A stretch of 64,000 nucleotides of DNA from Lentzea cavernae (GCF_014653695.1 NZ_BNAR01000002.1:496001-560000); one strand, 5' to 3'; shown: positions 15,238 to 23,607, counted from the first letter of the stretch. The notes: a model not told the origin generated them from the sequence alone. Translations and numbers: made by a program.

Positions 15238-17247
15238 CTAGAGCTTCTGCCGGTAGATCTTGTCGTCCGGTCCGCGCACGACCGTCCACGCGGAACCGTC
15301 CGGACCAGCAGTAGCACCGACGGCGCCGACGAGCGAGCCGCTCGGGAACTCGGGACGGTGAAACCAGCCGCCCCAGACGCCACCGGAGGCGTTGACCTGC
15401 CAGAGCGTGTAGTCACCTGCCCGCGCGAACAGGTAGATCCGGTCCTGGAACTCGACCAGGGTCGGGTTGCCGGAGATCACTCCTCCGAGTGACGTCCACC
15501 GCCCGCCTGCCACGGGACGCACCCACACGGCGTCGGCGGCGGTCCGGACGGCGACCTGACCGCCGGCGACGCTGGGCCTGCCGTAGATCGGGGCGTCACC
15601 GGGCGCGCCGAGCGAGGTCCAGGTGCCCTTGTACAGCCACACCTGGCCGTCCTCCCCCCGGGCGACGACGGTGCCGTCCTGCGCAACGCCGGGTGCGTCG
15701 GTGAGCTTGCCGCCCAGCGACTTCCACGAGCCCCAGCGTCCGTTGTGGAGCGTCCGCTGCCACGCGCGGTCGTCGTTGCCGCGGACCGTCACCTCGACGT
15801 CCGTGCCGACCGTGCGGACGGCGGGCTGGCCCTGGATCACCTTGCCCAGGCCCGACGACTTGCCGTTGCGGAGCATCTTCAGCTCGCCACCGGCTCCGCG
15901 GCTGAACACCAGTGCCTCGTCGCCGACCCGTGCGATCGCGGGCGACGCGGTGGCGCCGGAGCCGACCGCCTCGCCGGGAACGAGGTCGGTGCCGCGCAGC
16001 TTGAGCATCGCGGTGCCGTGCGGGGGAACGGTGACGGTGTACTTGTCCGTGGCGCTACCGCGATCGGCGCGCGCACGCAGGTCACGCACCGCGACAGTGC
16101 CCTTCAGCCCCGCTGCGGCGAAGTCCACCGTCATCTCGGCGGGCACGTCGCGGCGGTTGAGGAGCACGACCGAGCGCTCGCCTTTGCGGGACAACACCTT
16201 GCTGTAGACGTCGGTGTCCCCGGTCGAGGCGACCCGCACGCCCTGGATGGCGAGGGGGTCCTGGTTGACAGCGAGGATCTCCGGGTTCTTGAGCGTGCCG
16301 ACCATCGACGGCGGCAGCGTGCGCGGGTCCGAGCCGATGATCAGCGGTGAGGACATCTGCGCCCACATCACGAACTGCGAGGTCGACTCCTCCTCGTTGA
16401 GCTCGTAGGTGCCCTGCTGCGTCCTGCGCATCGGGATCAGGTAGTCCGGGTCGTTGTACCGACCGGGACCGTTCGCCTCGGGGTGCGCGGCGTTGCGGTC
16501 CATGTTGCGCAGCACGTCGCGCCAGATGCCCTCGTACGGCGTGCCGAACGCGATGTCCGTGCTGGTGCGCCACGAGTCGCCGTGCAGCGGGCCGAACGTG
16601 TAGGAGACGTCGGCGGTCTGCTCGGGCGTGTGCGGGACGCCCCACTCGTCGGTGACCGGGTTGCAGATGTTGAGGATCATGGGCCTGCCGGCCTTCTTCA
16701 GCGCCTTGCTGAAGTCCGCGTACGCCTGCGCCGGGTTCAGGTTCGCCGCGATGCCGCAGAGGAAGTCGACCTTGACCGCGTCGAACTTCCAGTCCGCGAA
16801 CCGCTTCGTGTCCTTCTCGTACAGGCCACCGCTGCCGGCCGCGCAGTTCTTGCCGTCGGACGGTCCGGCGTCGGTGTAGATGCCCGCCTTGAACCCCTTG
16901 GCGTGCAGGTCGCTGACGAGCTTCTTGATACCGCTCGGGAACTTCGCCGGGTCCTCCTGGAGGTCGCCCCTGGCGTCCCGCGGGGTGGGAGCGGTCCAGC
17001 CGCCGTCGATCCACAGGAGCTCGTACCCGGCATCGCGCATCCCGCTGTTCACCAGGAAGTCCGCGATGCTCCGGATCTCCTTCTCGCTCGGCGCGCCGAG
17101 TCCGTAGTACGTGTTCCAGCCCATGTACGGGGTCTTGGCGACACCGCTGTCGTAGTAGGTGGGCGCTCCCTGGTCGTCACCTGCGTGAGCGGGTGCCGCC
17201 ACCAGGGACATCAAGGCGATGGCCAACGCGACTCTGCGAACCGACAT
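15238..17247 (-). CDS. secreted GH27 alpha-galactosidase with propeller-like C-terminal domain
   Basis: A 669-residue secreted enzyme. A Sec signal peptide (about 1-22, ending APAHA) precedes a GH27 barrel: TPYMGWNTYYG, LLWIDGGW, the nucleophile motif FDAVKVDFLCG (D161), acid/base candidate D231 in SWRTSTDIAF, and RYNDPDYLIPM. A beta-sandwich follows (to about residue 425). The last 240 residues carry WxSLGG-type repeats resembling PLL/DUF346 beta-propeller repeats, probably carbohydrate-binding. It should remove terminal alpha-galactose (or beta-L-arabinopyranose, another GH27 activity) from oligo- or polysaccharides outside the cell. A TTGACA hexamer at the edge of the shared operator is a plausible -35 for it. 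Confidence 0.9.
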   Translation of the reverse strand: MSVRRVALAIALMSLVAAPAHAGDDQGAPTYYDSGVAKTPYMGWNTYYGLGAPSEKEIRSIADFLVNSGMRDAGYELLWIDGGWTAPTPRDARGDLQEDPAKFPSGIKKLVSDLHAKGFKAGIYTDAGPSDGKNCAAGSGGLYEKDTKRFADWKFDAVKVDFLCGIAANLNPAQAYADFSKALKKAGRPMILNICNPVTDEWGVPHTPEQTADVSYTFGPLHGDSWRTSTDIAFGTPYEGIWRDVLRNMDRNAAHPEANGPGRYNDPDYLIPMRRTQQGTYELNEEESTSQFVMWAQMSSPLIIGSDPRTLPPSMVGTLKNPEILAVNQDPLAIQGVRVASTGDTDVYSKVLSRKGERSVVLLNRRDVPAEMTVDFAAAGLKGTVAVRDLRARADRGSATDKYTVTVPPHGTAMLKLRGTDLVPGEAVGSGATASPAIARVGDEALVFSRGAGGELKMLRNGKSSGLGKVIQGQPAVRTVGTDVEVTVRGNDDRAWQRTLHNGRWGSWKSLGGKLTDAPGVAQDGTVVARGEDGQVWLYKGTWTSLGAPGDAPIYGRPSVAGGQVAVRTAADAVWVRPVAGGRWTSLGGVISGNPTLVEFQDRIYLFARAGDYTLWQVNASGGVWGGWFHRPEFPSGSLVGAVGATAGPDGSAWTVVRGPDDKIYRQKL

Positions 17248-17278
17248 GCTCGTGAGCCTTCCCCCGCCCGTCAGCGGT

Positions 17279-17302
17279 GTCAAGAATAATTCGTAATTTA
17301 TG
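17279..17302. promoter_or_regulatory. shared GntR/DgoR-type operator, copy 1
   Basis: A 24-bp AT-rich block in the divergent GH27/dgoA gap, differing at one position from the block at 22785-22808. Its core (17286-17301) reads ATAATTCGTAATTTAT, an imperfect dyad of the form ATAA...TTAT. One edge supplies TTGACA (minus strand, 17278-17283) as -35 for the GH27 gene; the other lies 5 bp from the -10 of dgoA. The copy beside the GntR gene makes that regulator the likely ligand. Confidence 0.75.
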
Positions 17303-17307
17303 TGTAG

Positions 17308-17313
17308 TAGGCT
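17308..17313 (+). promoter_or_regulatory. -10 element, leaderless promoter of dgoA
   Basis: TAGGCT ends 7 nt before the GTG at 17321, without a Shine-Dalgarno. The shared operator covers the region where its -35 would be, consistent with repression. Confidence 0.5.
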
Positions 17314-17320
17314 GGCGGGC

Positions 17321-17914
17321 GTGAGCTACCGCTACGAGATCACCCAGGCAGTCGTGCGGCAGGGCATCATCGCGATCATTCGCACCGCCGACACCGCCTC
17401 CGCCGTTCAGGCCGCTGCCCCGCTGCTGGACGCCGGCATCACGTCCCTCGAGCTGCCGTTGACGAACCCCGGCGCGCTGGAGGCGATCCGGCAGCTGCGC
17501 ACCGACCACCCCACGGCCACCATCGGTGCCGGATCCGTGCTGGACGAGGCCTCCGCCGTCGCGGCCGTGCGGGCGGGGGCGCAATTCCTGGTGGCGCCCA
17601 ACCTGAACGCCGCGGTGATCCGCGCGGGGCACCGGTACGGGGCGGCGGTGCTGCCCGGGGCCGGTTCGGTGTCCGAGGTCGTGCAGGCGCTGGAGGCAGG
17701 GGCGGACGCGGTGAAGGTGTTTCCCGCGCCCACGCCTCAGTGGGTGCGCGACGTTCTCGCCGTGCTGCCCCACGCGCCGCTGGTGCCGACCGGGGGTGTC
17801 GCGCCCGCCGACGTTCCGGCCTGGCTGGAGGCCGGAGCGGTGGCGTGCGGGGTCGGGTCGGCCCTCGCCCGCACGCCGATCGAGGAGATCAGGGCCCTGA
17901 TCGCACGGGCCTGA
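17321..17914 (+). CDS. dgoA: 2-dehydro-3-deoxy-6-phosphogalactonate aldolase (DgoA/Eda family)
   Basis: A 197-residue class I aldolase of the KDPG/KDPGal family. It splits the phosphorylated keto-deoxy sugar acid into pyruvate and glyceraldehyde 3-phosphate. The Schiff-base lysine is in DAVKVFPAP, the catalytic glutamate in SLELPLTNPGA, with IGAGSVL and VPTGGV also present. The E-L-P-L-T-N-P block is nearer to DgoA (E-I-P-L-N-S-P) than to Eda, and dgoD lies in the same regulon, so the galactonate branch is preferred. The GTG at 17321 is chosen over an ATG at 17300 that lies inside the operator. The 3' end overlaps the convergent GH36 gene by 26 bp. Confidence 0.85.
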   Translation: MSYRYEITQAVVRQGIIAIIRTADTASAVQAAAPLLDAGITSLELPLTNPGALEAIRQLRTDHPTATIGAGSVLDEASAVAAVRAGAQFLVAPNLNAAVIRAGHRYGAAVLPGAGSVSEVVQALEAGADAVKVFPAPTPQWVRDVLAVLPHAPLVPTGGVAPADVPAWLEAGAVACGVGSALARTPIEEIRALIARA

Positions 17915-19844
17915 GCACGACCAGGTCGGCGTCGTTCGCCTGCGACCAGGCGAACGGCAGCCCGACATGGACCAGGTGCGCCGCCGAGTAGACCCGGCCG
18001 TCCTCGTCCACATAGGACCCCGTCAGACCTTGCAGCTTCACCCGTGACGATTGCCCCGGCACCGTCGGCACCCCGGTCAGCGAGCCCGTGTTCCAGGCCA
18101 GCACGACGACCCGGTCCTCGCCGTTGTACTGGATCGCGTCCTCCCCGAGCAGGTGCGCCTCACCCCCGTGCACGACGTCCCGGACGTCCTTGTACAGGGT
18201 GATCAGCGCGGCGGCCTCCTCGCGCTCGTCGGCGGACCAGTGCCGCAGGTCCGCGCCGATGCCGAGCACGCCCGCCATGGCCAGCACGAAGCGGAACTTC
18301 AGCGATCGCGGGCGCGCGTCGAACACGCCGGGCGCGTCCGTGACCCATGACGACATCAGGTGCGGTGCGTGCATGTGCAGGAAGCCGTGCTGGATCTTCA
18401 GTCGGTCGAGCGGCGCCGTGTTGTCGCTGGGCCACACCACGTCCGTGCGCGCTGTGGTGGCGAGGTCCGTCCGGCCGCCGCCGCCCGCGCAGCCCTCGAC
18501 CAGCACGTGCGGGTGCTTGGCCCGCAGGTGGTCGAGCACGCGCCAGTAGTTGCGGACGTGGGCGTCGTCGAGCTCGCCGGGGCGTTCGGTGGCGGGGCGG
18601 TTCATGTCCCACTTCAGGTAGCTGATCGGGTGATCGGTCAGCAGTCTGTCCAAAGTGGAGACGATGAACTCGTACACCTCGTCCAGGCCCAGGTTGAGCA
18701 GCAGCTGGTTGCGGATCAGCGTGGGTTCGCGGCCGGGCAGGCGGTAGACCCAGTCCGGGTGGTCGGCGTAGAGCCGCGACTTCGGGCTGACGGACTCCGG
18801 TTCCACCCACAGGCCGAACTCGAGGCCCATCGCCCGCACGTCCTCGGCGAACGCGCCGAAGTCCGGTGACTCCGGGTACCAGTCGCCGAGGCCGCCGGTG
18901 TCGTCGTGGCGGCCGGTGAACCAGCCGTCGTCCACCACGAACAGCTCGACGCCCATGCCGGCGGCGATCTCGGCCAGCTCCCGCTGCTTGTCCAGGTCGA
19001 CCTCGAAACCTGTTGCTTCCCAGGAGTTGTAGAGCACCGGCTTGCGCGCGGGTCGTGACCGCGACCGGTCGTAGGCGTGCCAGACGCGCGCCAGGCCGTC
19101 CGTCGAGTACGCCAGCGCCAGTTCCGGGGTCGTGAAGGTCTCCCCCGGTCCGACCACGACCGGGCCGAGCATCCCGGCACGCACGCGCGTGAGCCCGGAC
19201 GGCTCGACCTCGGCCGTGATCTCCCAGGAACCGGACCACGCCAGCGACACGCCCCACGTGTCGTCCACGGACAGCCAGGGCGCGTAGTTGTGCCCGGGAA
19301 CGCCGTAGGAGCTGCCGATCCGGAACCCACCGGCCGGCAGGGTCACGTGGTCCAACTGGAACTCGCGCGACCACTCGCCGTGCAGGAACGACAGCCGCGG
19401 TTCCCCGACGGGCAGGCACACTCCCGCCGACCCGATCCTGCTGAGGCGGACCGGTTCGTCGCGCGTGTTGGTCACCTCGACCCAGCGTGCGAGCACGTCG
19501 ACGCCGGGTTCCGGCCGGTAGCAGAGGACGACGCGGAGACCGGCCACCTCGTCGGCGAACGCGAGCCGCAGCACGCCGTCCGCCTCGGTGGCGCCCTCGA
19601 AGGTGAACCACGAGTCGCCGTCGATCTCCAGGTCGGCCCCCGTGAACGGGCGCTCGCCGCGCGGCGCGTACTCGATCGGTGCAGCGTCGGCCTCGGTGAT
19701 GAAGTGGACGTCGCCGAGGTTCTTCAAGGGCGACGGGCCTTCCTCGACGCCGTGCGGGCCCCATGCCACGAGTTCGGCCCAACGGCCACCCGGTTCGACG
19801 GCCACCGTGTAGGAGGTGGTGGCCATGCGAAGGGTCCAGGTCAT
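17889..19844 (-). CDS. GH36 alpha-galactosidase (intracellular)
   Basis: A 651-residue glycosidase without signal peptide, so it acts in the cytosol on imported alpha-galactosides. The N-terminal super-sandwich is followed by the GH36 barrel (LYNSWEATGFEVD; LFVVDDGWFTGRHDD; FGLWVEPESVSP). The nucleophile is D413 in SYLKWDMNRP and the acid/base D474 in WPSDNTAPLD, with the conserved CAGGGGRTD block in between. Length is somewhat below the 700-750 of many GH36 enzymes. The ATG overlaps the stop of the upstream permease gene by 4 nt, so importer and hydrolase are co-expressed. It ends in a 26-bp convergent overlap with dgoA. Confidence 0.93.
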   Translation of the reverse strand: MTWTLRMATTSYTVAVEPGGRWAELVAWGPHGVEEGPSPLKNLGDVHFITEADAAPIEYAPRGERPFTGADLEIDGDSWFTFEGATEADGVLRLAFADEVAGLRVVLCYRPEPGVDVLARWVEVTNTRDEPVRLSRIGSAGVCLPVGEPRLSFLHGEWSREFQLDHVTLPAGGFRIGSSYGVPGHNYAPWLSVDDTWGVSLAWSGSWEITAEVEPSGLTRVRAGMLGPVVVGPGETFTTPELALAYSTDGLARVWHAYDRSRSRPARKPVLYNSWEATGFEVDLDKQRELAEIAAGMGVELFVVDDGWFTGRHDDTGGLGDWYPESPDFGAFAEDVRAMGLEFGLWVEPESVSPKSRLYADHPDWVYRLPGREPTLIRNQLLLNLGLDEVYEFIVSTLDRLLTDHPISYLKWDMNRPATERPGELDDAHVRNYWRVLDHLRAKHPHVLVEGCAGGGGRTDLATTARTDVVWPSDNTAPLDRLKIQHGFLHMHAPHLMSSWVTDAPGVFDARPRSLKFRFVLAMAGVLGIGADLRHWSADEREEAAALITLYKDVRDVVHGGEAHLLGEDAIQYNGEDRVVVLAWNTGSLTGVPTVPGQSSRVKLQGLTGSYVDEDGRVYSAAHLVHVGLPFAWSQANDADLVVLRPVRSGP

Positions 19845-20650
19845 TTGACAGCTCCCACCGCGAGTCCGGAGATGAAGTGCCGCTGGAACCGCAGGAACAC
19901 CGCCACGGTCGGGATCGCCGCGATCACCGAACCGGCCGCGATCACGTTCCAGTTCGAGACGTACTGACCCTGCAACGCCAGCAGCGCGGGCGTCACCGGC
20001 ATCACGGAGGACGACCGCAGCACGGTGATCGCCCACAGCAGGTCGTTGAAGATCCAGGTGAACGCCAGCGCGGCCAGGGCGGCGAGCGCGGGCCTGGTCA
20101 TCGGCAGCACGATCCGCCAGAGGATCTGCACGGGACCGGCGCCGTCGATGGTGGCGGCCTCCTGCACCTCGTTCGGCATCGCGCGCATGAACCCCTGCAG
20201 CACGAACGTGTAGAAGCCCAGCCCGAAGCCGACCTGCACCACGACCAGCGCGAACAGCGTGTCGTAGATGCCGAGCAGCTCGGTCAGCTTCGACACCGGC
20301 ACCAGCAGGATCTGAGGGGGCAGCAGGTTGCCCGCGAGCATCAGCAGGATGATCGAGCGCCGGCCGGGAATCGCGAAGCGGCTCAACGCGTACGCGGCCG
20401 CCGAGGCCAGCGCGAGCGACAGGAACACCGTCGGGACGGTCACGACGACGCTGTTCCACATCGCGCCCGCGCCGCCGTTCGTCCACGCGTCGGCGAACCC
20501 GGCGAACGTGAACGACTGCGGGAAAGACGCGAGCCCGTTGGCGGCGATGTCGTCGAAGCTTCGGACCGCCGTGACGAGCACGGCGACGATCGGCAGCAGC
20601 CAGAGCACGGAGATCGTGCCCGCCACGGCGTGGAAGACGCGATTGGACAT
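19841..20650 (-). CDS. sugar ABC transporter permease (MalG type)
   Basis: A 269-residue inner-membrane permease with about six TM helices and the EAA loop VQEAATIDGAGPVQILWRIV that docks the ATPase. The N-terminus (MSNRVFHAVAGTISVLWLLP) is typical of the CUT1 MalG/LacG subunit. It forms the importer channel with the MalF-type subunit encoded 1 bp upstream and with the binding protein. No ATPase gene is in the cluster, so a shared ATPase such as the MsiK type of Streptomyces probably energises it (inference). Confidence 0.93.
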   Translation of the reverse strand: MSNRVFHAVAGTISVLWLLPIVAVLVTAVRSFDDIAANGLASFPQSFTFAGFADAWTNGGAGAMWNSVVVTVPTVFLSLALASAAAYALSRFAIPGRRSIILLMLAGNLLPPQILLVPVSKLTELLGIYDTLFALVVVQVGFGLGFYTFVLQGFMRAMPNEVQEAATIDGAGPVQILWRIVLPMTRPALAALAALAFTWIFNDLLWAITVLRSSSVMPVTPALLALQGQYVSNWNVIAAGSVIAAIPTVAVFLRFQRHFISGLAVGAVK

Positions 20651-20651
20651 C

Positions 20652-21488
20652 TCAGTTCTCCCGGAACGCGCGGACGAGGTACGTCACGATCACGCCGAAC
20701 GCCAGCACGAAGATGACGACGGCCAGCGCGCTTGCGTAGCCGAGTTTCAAAGACTGGAAAGCAGTCGAGTACATGTAGGTGCTGAGCAGCTCGGACGAGT
20801 GGTAGGGGCCGCCGCGCGTCATCGACCACACCACGTCGAACGATCGCAGCGAGTCGATCACGATCACCGACAGCACCACCGAGTTGACCGAACCGAGCTG
20901 CGGCCAGGTGATGTGCCGGAACTTCTGCCAACCGGTCGCACCGTCCAAAGTGGCCGCTTCGTAGAGCCCGGGGTCGATGCCCTTGAGCCCGGCCAGGTAC
21001 AGCACCATCACGTACCCGACCTGCCGCCACAGCGCGGGAACCAGCACCGCGTAGAGCGCGGTGTCCGGGTCGGCCAGCGGACTGCTGTCGAAGATCCCGC
21101 CCGGCTGGTAGAGCACCTGCCAGATCAGCGAGGTGGCGACGAGCGAGAACACGACCGGCACGAACAACGCGGCCCGGTACACGCCGACGCCGCGGCGTTC
21201 CTTCTGCAGCAGCACGGCCATGCCGAGCCCGCTCACCGCCGACAGGCCGCCGAAGAGCACGAGCCAGATCGCGGTGTTGGTGACGGCGGTGTGGAAGACC
21301 GGGTCGTCGATCATCCTGGCGTAGTTGTCCAGCCCGACGAACCGGGGCGGCGAGACGCCGTCCCAGTTCGTCAGCGCGAGCCAGAACCCCTGCAGCGCGG
21401 GCCAGAAGACCCAGAACCCCTCCACCGCCAACGGGACGAGCACGAACAGCAGCAGGATCGGAGGGACCCTGGTGGAGCTCCTGGTCAT
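20652..21488 (-). CDS. sugar ABC transporter permease (MalF type)
   Basis: A 278-residue CUT1 permease with about six TM helices (first at about 9-30) and the motif GLDNYARMIDD followed by the EAA loop LYEAATLDGATGWQKFRHIT. It starts 1 bp after the binding-protein stop and ends 1 bp before the MalG-type gene, so the transport genes form a tight operon with the GH36 enzyme. Substrate is probably an alpha-galactoside such as melibiose or raffinose-type oligosaccharides (inference from the neighbouring enzymes). Confidence 0.93.
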   Translation of the reverse strand: MTRSSTRVPPILLLFVLVPLAVEGFWVFWPALQGFWLALTNWDGVSPPRFVGLDNYARMIDDPVFHTAVTNTAIWLVLFGGLSAVSGLGMAVLLQKERRGVGVYRAALFVPVVFSLVATSLIWQVLYQPGGIFDSSPLADPDTALYAVLVPALWRQVGYVMVLYLAGLKGIDPGLYEAATLDGATGWQKFRHITWPQLGSVNSVVLSVIVIDSLRSFDVVWSMTRGGPYHSSELLSTYMYSTAFQSLKLGYASALAVVIFVLAFGVIVTYLVRAFREN

Positions 21489-21489
21489 G

Positions 21490-22752
21490 TCAGCTCGACC
21501 ACACCTGCTGAGCGGCCTTCTGCCAGTCCGCGAGGATCGTGTCCAGCTGGTCGGGCTGCTGGAGGAACTTGATCAGTGCTGCGTCCGCGGTGGGCTGCAA
21601 CGCGTCGCTGGAGTCGCGGTTGAAGAACTGCGTGATCTCCGCGGCCTCCTTGAGGTGTTGCCGGCCCTTGGTGACCAGGGGTGTGCCGGAATCCTCGGCA
21701 TTGGGATGCGTCGGCAGGACAGTGCCGGACGAGGCCTTGATGTAGGCCTCCTGACCCTCTGCCGTCGCCGCGTAGGTCAGGAACTCCTTCAGCTCCTTGA
21801 CGTGCGGTGACTTGGCGCTCGCGAAGAACCCGTCGGTCGGGCCCTCCTCCGCCAGCGGCACCTTCGGGTCGATGATCGGGAACCGGAAGAAGTCGATGTC
21901 GTCGATCGCGTCCTTCGGTGCCGCGTCGGCGAAGAACGCGCCGGTGAGCAGCATTCCGGTGCGGCCCTGCAGCATCGCGGTCGTGGCCTCCTGGAAGCCG
22001 ATCGCGGTGCCGTTCGGGTCGGTGAAGGGCAGGACCTCGCGCCACGGCGTGAAGATCGCCTTCACCCTCGGGTCGTCGAACTTCTGCTTGCCCGCCAGGA
22101 GTTCGCGGTGGAACGGCGCGCCGTTGACGCGGATGTTGAAGTAGTCGAACCAGCTCGACGCGGTCCACGGCGAGTCCGACCCCGCGCCCATGCCGAGCGG
22201 GATCACGCCCTTGCCCTGCAGGACCCTGCACAGGTCGACGAACTCGGTCCAGGTCTTCGGCGGGGTCACGCCCCATTTGGCGAAGTTGGACTTGCGGTAG
22301 AAGAAGCCCCACCAGTAGTACGTCGTCGGCACGAACACCTTGCCGCTCAACGTCTTGAACGACTGGGGGTAGTCGCCCATGGTCTGCCAGACGTCGCTGA
22401 TGTCGAGCAGCAGGCCCTTCTCCTCGTACCCCTTGAGCAACGCGCCGGGGTACCAGGTGAAGAGGTCGGGCGGGGTGGCCGAGGTGAGGTAGCTCGGCAG
22501 CTGGGTGCGGAAGGTCTCGGAGGCGACGGTGTTGACCGCCGCCTGCGCGCCCTTCCTGTCGTTGAACGCCTTCACCAGTGCGTCGATCGCCGCTTTCGCC
22601 GCGGGCGCCGACAGGTTCGACTGGATCGTGGCCGTGCCCGCGGCCTGGGTGACCGGGCCTGAGGACGCCGAGGTGGCGCAGGATGCCGTGCCGCTGACCA
22701 GCAACCCGGCTCCCGCGGCAGCGGTGACGCGGAGGAAGTGACGCCTGTCCAT
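21490..22752 (-). CDS. sugar-binding lipoprotein of ABC importer
   Basis: A 420-residue extracellular solute-binding protein (SBP_bac_1). The N-terminus has a twin-arginine motif (MDRRHFLRVTAAAG), a hydrophobic stretch and a cysteine in SGTASCATSASS that is a plausible lipidation site, so it is probably a Tat-exported lipoprotein. Later blocks (FTWYPGALLKGYEEKGLLLDI, YYWWGFFYRKSNF, GMLLTGAFFAD) are typical of oligosaccharide-binding proteins. It is first in the operon binding protein - MalF - MalG - GH36. The promoter lies beside the shared operator, with TTGACT (minus strand, 22784-22789) as possible -35 and CAGTCT 17 nt on. Confidence 0.92.
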   Translation of the reverse strand: MDRRHFLRVTAAAGAGLLVSGTASCATSASSGPVTQAAGTATIQSNLSAPAAKAAIDALVKAFNDRKGAQAAVNTVASETFRTQLPSYLTSATPPDLFTWYPGALLKGYEEKGLLLDISDVWQTMGDYPQSFKTLSGKVFVPTTYYWWGFFYRKSNFAKWGVTPPKTWTEFVDLCRVLQGKGVIPLGMGAGSDSPWTASSWFDYFNIRVNGAPFHRELLAGKQKFDDPRVKAIFTPWREVLPFTDPNGTAIGFQEATTAMLQGRTGMLLTGAFFADAAPKDAIDDIDFFRFPIIDPKVPLAEEGPTDGFFASAKSPHVKELKEFLTYAATAEGQEAYIKASSGTVLPTHPNAEDSGTPLVTKGRQHLKEAAEITQFFNRDSSDALQPTADAALIKFLQQPDQLDTILADWQKAAQQVWSS

Positions 22753-22784
22753 GGCTGAGAAGACTGCGCGCTGACCATGATCAA

Positions 22785-22808
22785 GTCAAGAATAATTCAT
22801 AATTTATG
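22785..22808. promoter_or_regulatory. shared GntR/DgoR-type operator, copy 2
   Basis: A 24-bp block between the binding-protein gene and the GntR gene, identical to 17279-17302 except at one base. The core ATAATTCATAATTTAT (22792-22807) is an imperfect dyad. It overlaps the -35 zone of both divergent promoters, so binding should repress the importer and the regulator's own gene. Confidence 0.78.
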
Positions 22809-22816
22809 ATCTGCCG

Positions 22817-22822
22817 TATGCT
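22817..22822 (+). promoter_or_regulatory. -10 element of GntR gene, probably leaderless
   Basis: TATGCT ends 8 nt before the ATG at 22831 with no Shine-Dalgarno between. The operator ends 8 bp upstream of this hexamer. Confidence 0.45.
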
Positions 22823-22830
22823 CTGGCCTC

Positions 22831-23520
22831 ATGAACGAGAAGCGGCTGCGCGGCGTGCACGGTCAGACCGTCGAGGCGCTGGCGGGCCGGATCCTGGCCG
22901 GCGAGATCGGCGAGGGCGACACCCTCGACCTCCCCGCGCTGCGCGAGGAACTCGACGTGTCGCTGACCGCCCTGCGCGAGGCGCTGAAGGTCCTCTCCGC
23001 CAAGGGCATGATCGACGCGCGCCAGAAGCGCGGCACGTTCGTGCAGCCGCGCTCGTCGTGGAACCTCCTCGACACCGACGTCATGCGCTGGCAGACCCAG
23101 GCGAGCAACACCGACCACAGCCTGTTCGACGAGCTCACCGAGATGCGCGTGATCGTCGAACCGGCCGCCGCCCGCCTGGCCGCCGAACGCGCGTCGGAGG
23201 CCGACATCGAGGCCCTGTCAGCCGCCCTCGACCGGATGGCGGCGGCACGCGACCTCGCCGCGACCGTGCGGGCCGACCTCGAGTTCCACCGGCTGCTGAT
23301 GGCCGCCACGCACAACGCGTTCCTGACCCAGGTCGAGCGGATCATCGCGATCGGGCTGGCCGAGCGGGACAAGCTCGTGCACGGGACCGTGGACGACGAC
23401 CCGGTCCCCTCGCACCGCGCGGTGCTCGACGCGATCTCGGCGCGCGACCCCGAGGCGGCCTACGAGGCGATGAAGGCGCTGGTCGACAAGTCGGGCGCGG
23501 ACCTCGACCGCCTGCGCTGA
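22831..23520 (+). CDS. GntR/FadR-family regulator, DgoR-like
   Basis: A 229-residue FadR-subfamily regulator. The N-terminal winged helix (VEALAGRILAGEIGEGDTLD; LREELDVSLTALREALKVL; QKRGTFVQPR) is followed by the segment WNLLDTDVMRWQ, characteristic of DgoR-like proteins, and an all-helical FCD ligand domain with metal-site candidates in EFHRLLM and PSHRAVLDAI. In E. coli DgoR represses the dgo genes and is relieved by galactonate. Here the gene is divergent from the importer operon, and its promoter shares an operator with the dgoA/GH27 promoter, so it is the likely repressor of the 13408-23520 regulon. The effector could be galactonate or a related acid (inference). Confidence 0.9.
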   Translation: MNEKRLRGVHGQTVEALAGRILAGEIGEGDTLDLPALREELDVSLTALREALKVLSAKGMIDARQKRGTFVQPRSSWNLLDTDVMRWQTQASNTDHSLFDELTEMRVIVEPAAARLAAERASEADIEALSAALDRMAAARDLAATVRADLEFHRLLMAATHNAFLTQVERIIAIGLAERDKLVHGTVDDDPVPSHRAVLDAISARDPEAAYEAMKALVDKSGADLDRLR

Positions 23521-23550
23521 GGTTCATCGGCTCTTGATCGATACGACACC

Positions 23551-23567
23551 ATCGGGTCATGCCCGAT
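23551..23567 (+). terminator. weak hairpin after GntR gene
   Basis: ATCGGG (23551-23556) and CCCGAT (23562-23567) form a 6-bp stem with a 5-nt loop about 30 bp after the GntR stop, followed by TGGTTGTG. It is a possible terminator before the sphingomyelinase gene; the support is weak. Confidence 0.3.
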
Positions 23568-23607
23568 TGGTTGTGAAAAGTATTCACGTCCGTCAGCATC
23601 GGCTGTC

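Noticed and set aside
17321-17914. aldolase as part of a standard Entner-Doudoroff pathway (eda with edd)
   Set aside because: No edd is nearby, and the ELPLTNPGA block and linked dgoD favour the galactonate branch; a dual role is not excluded.
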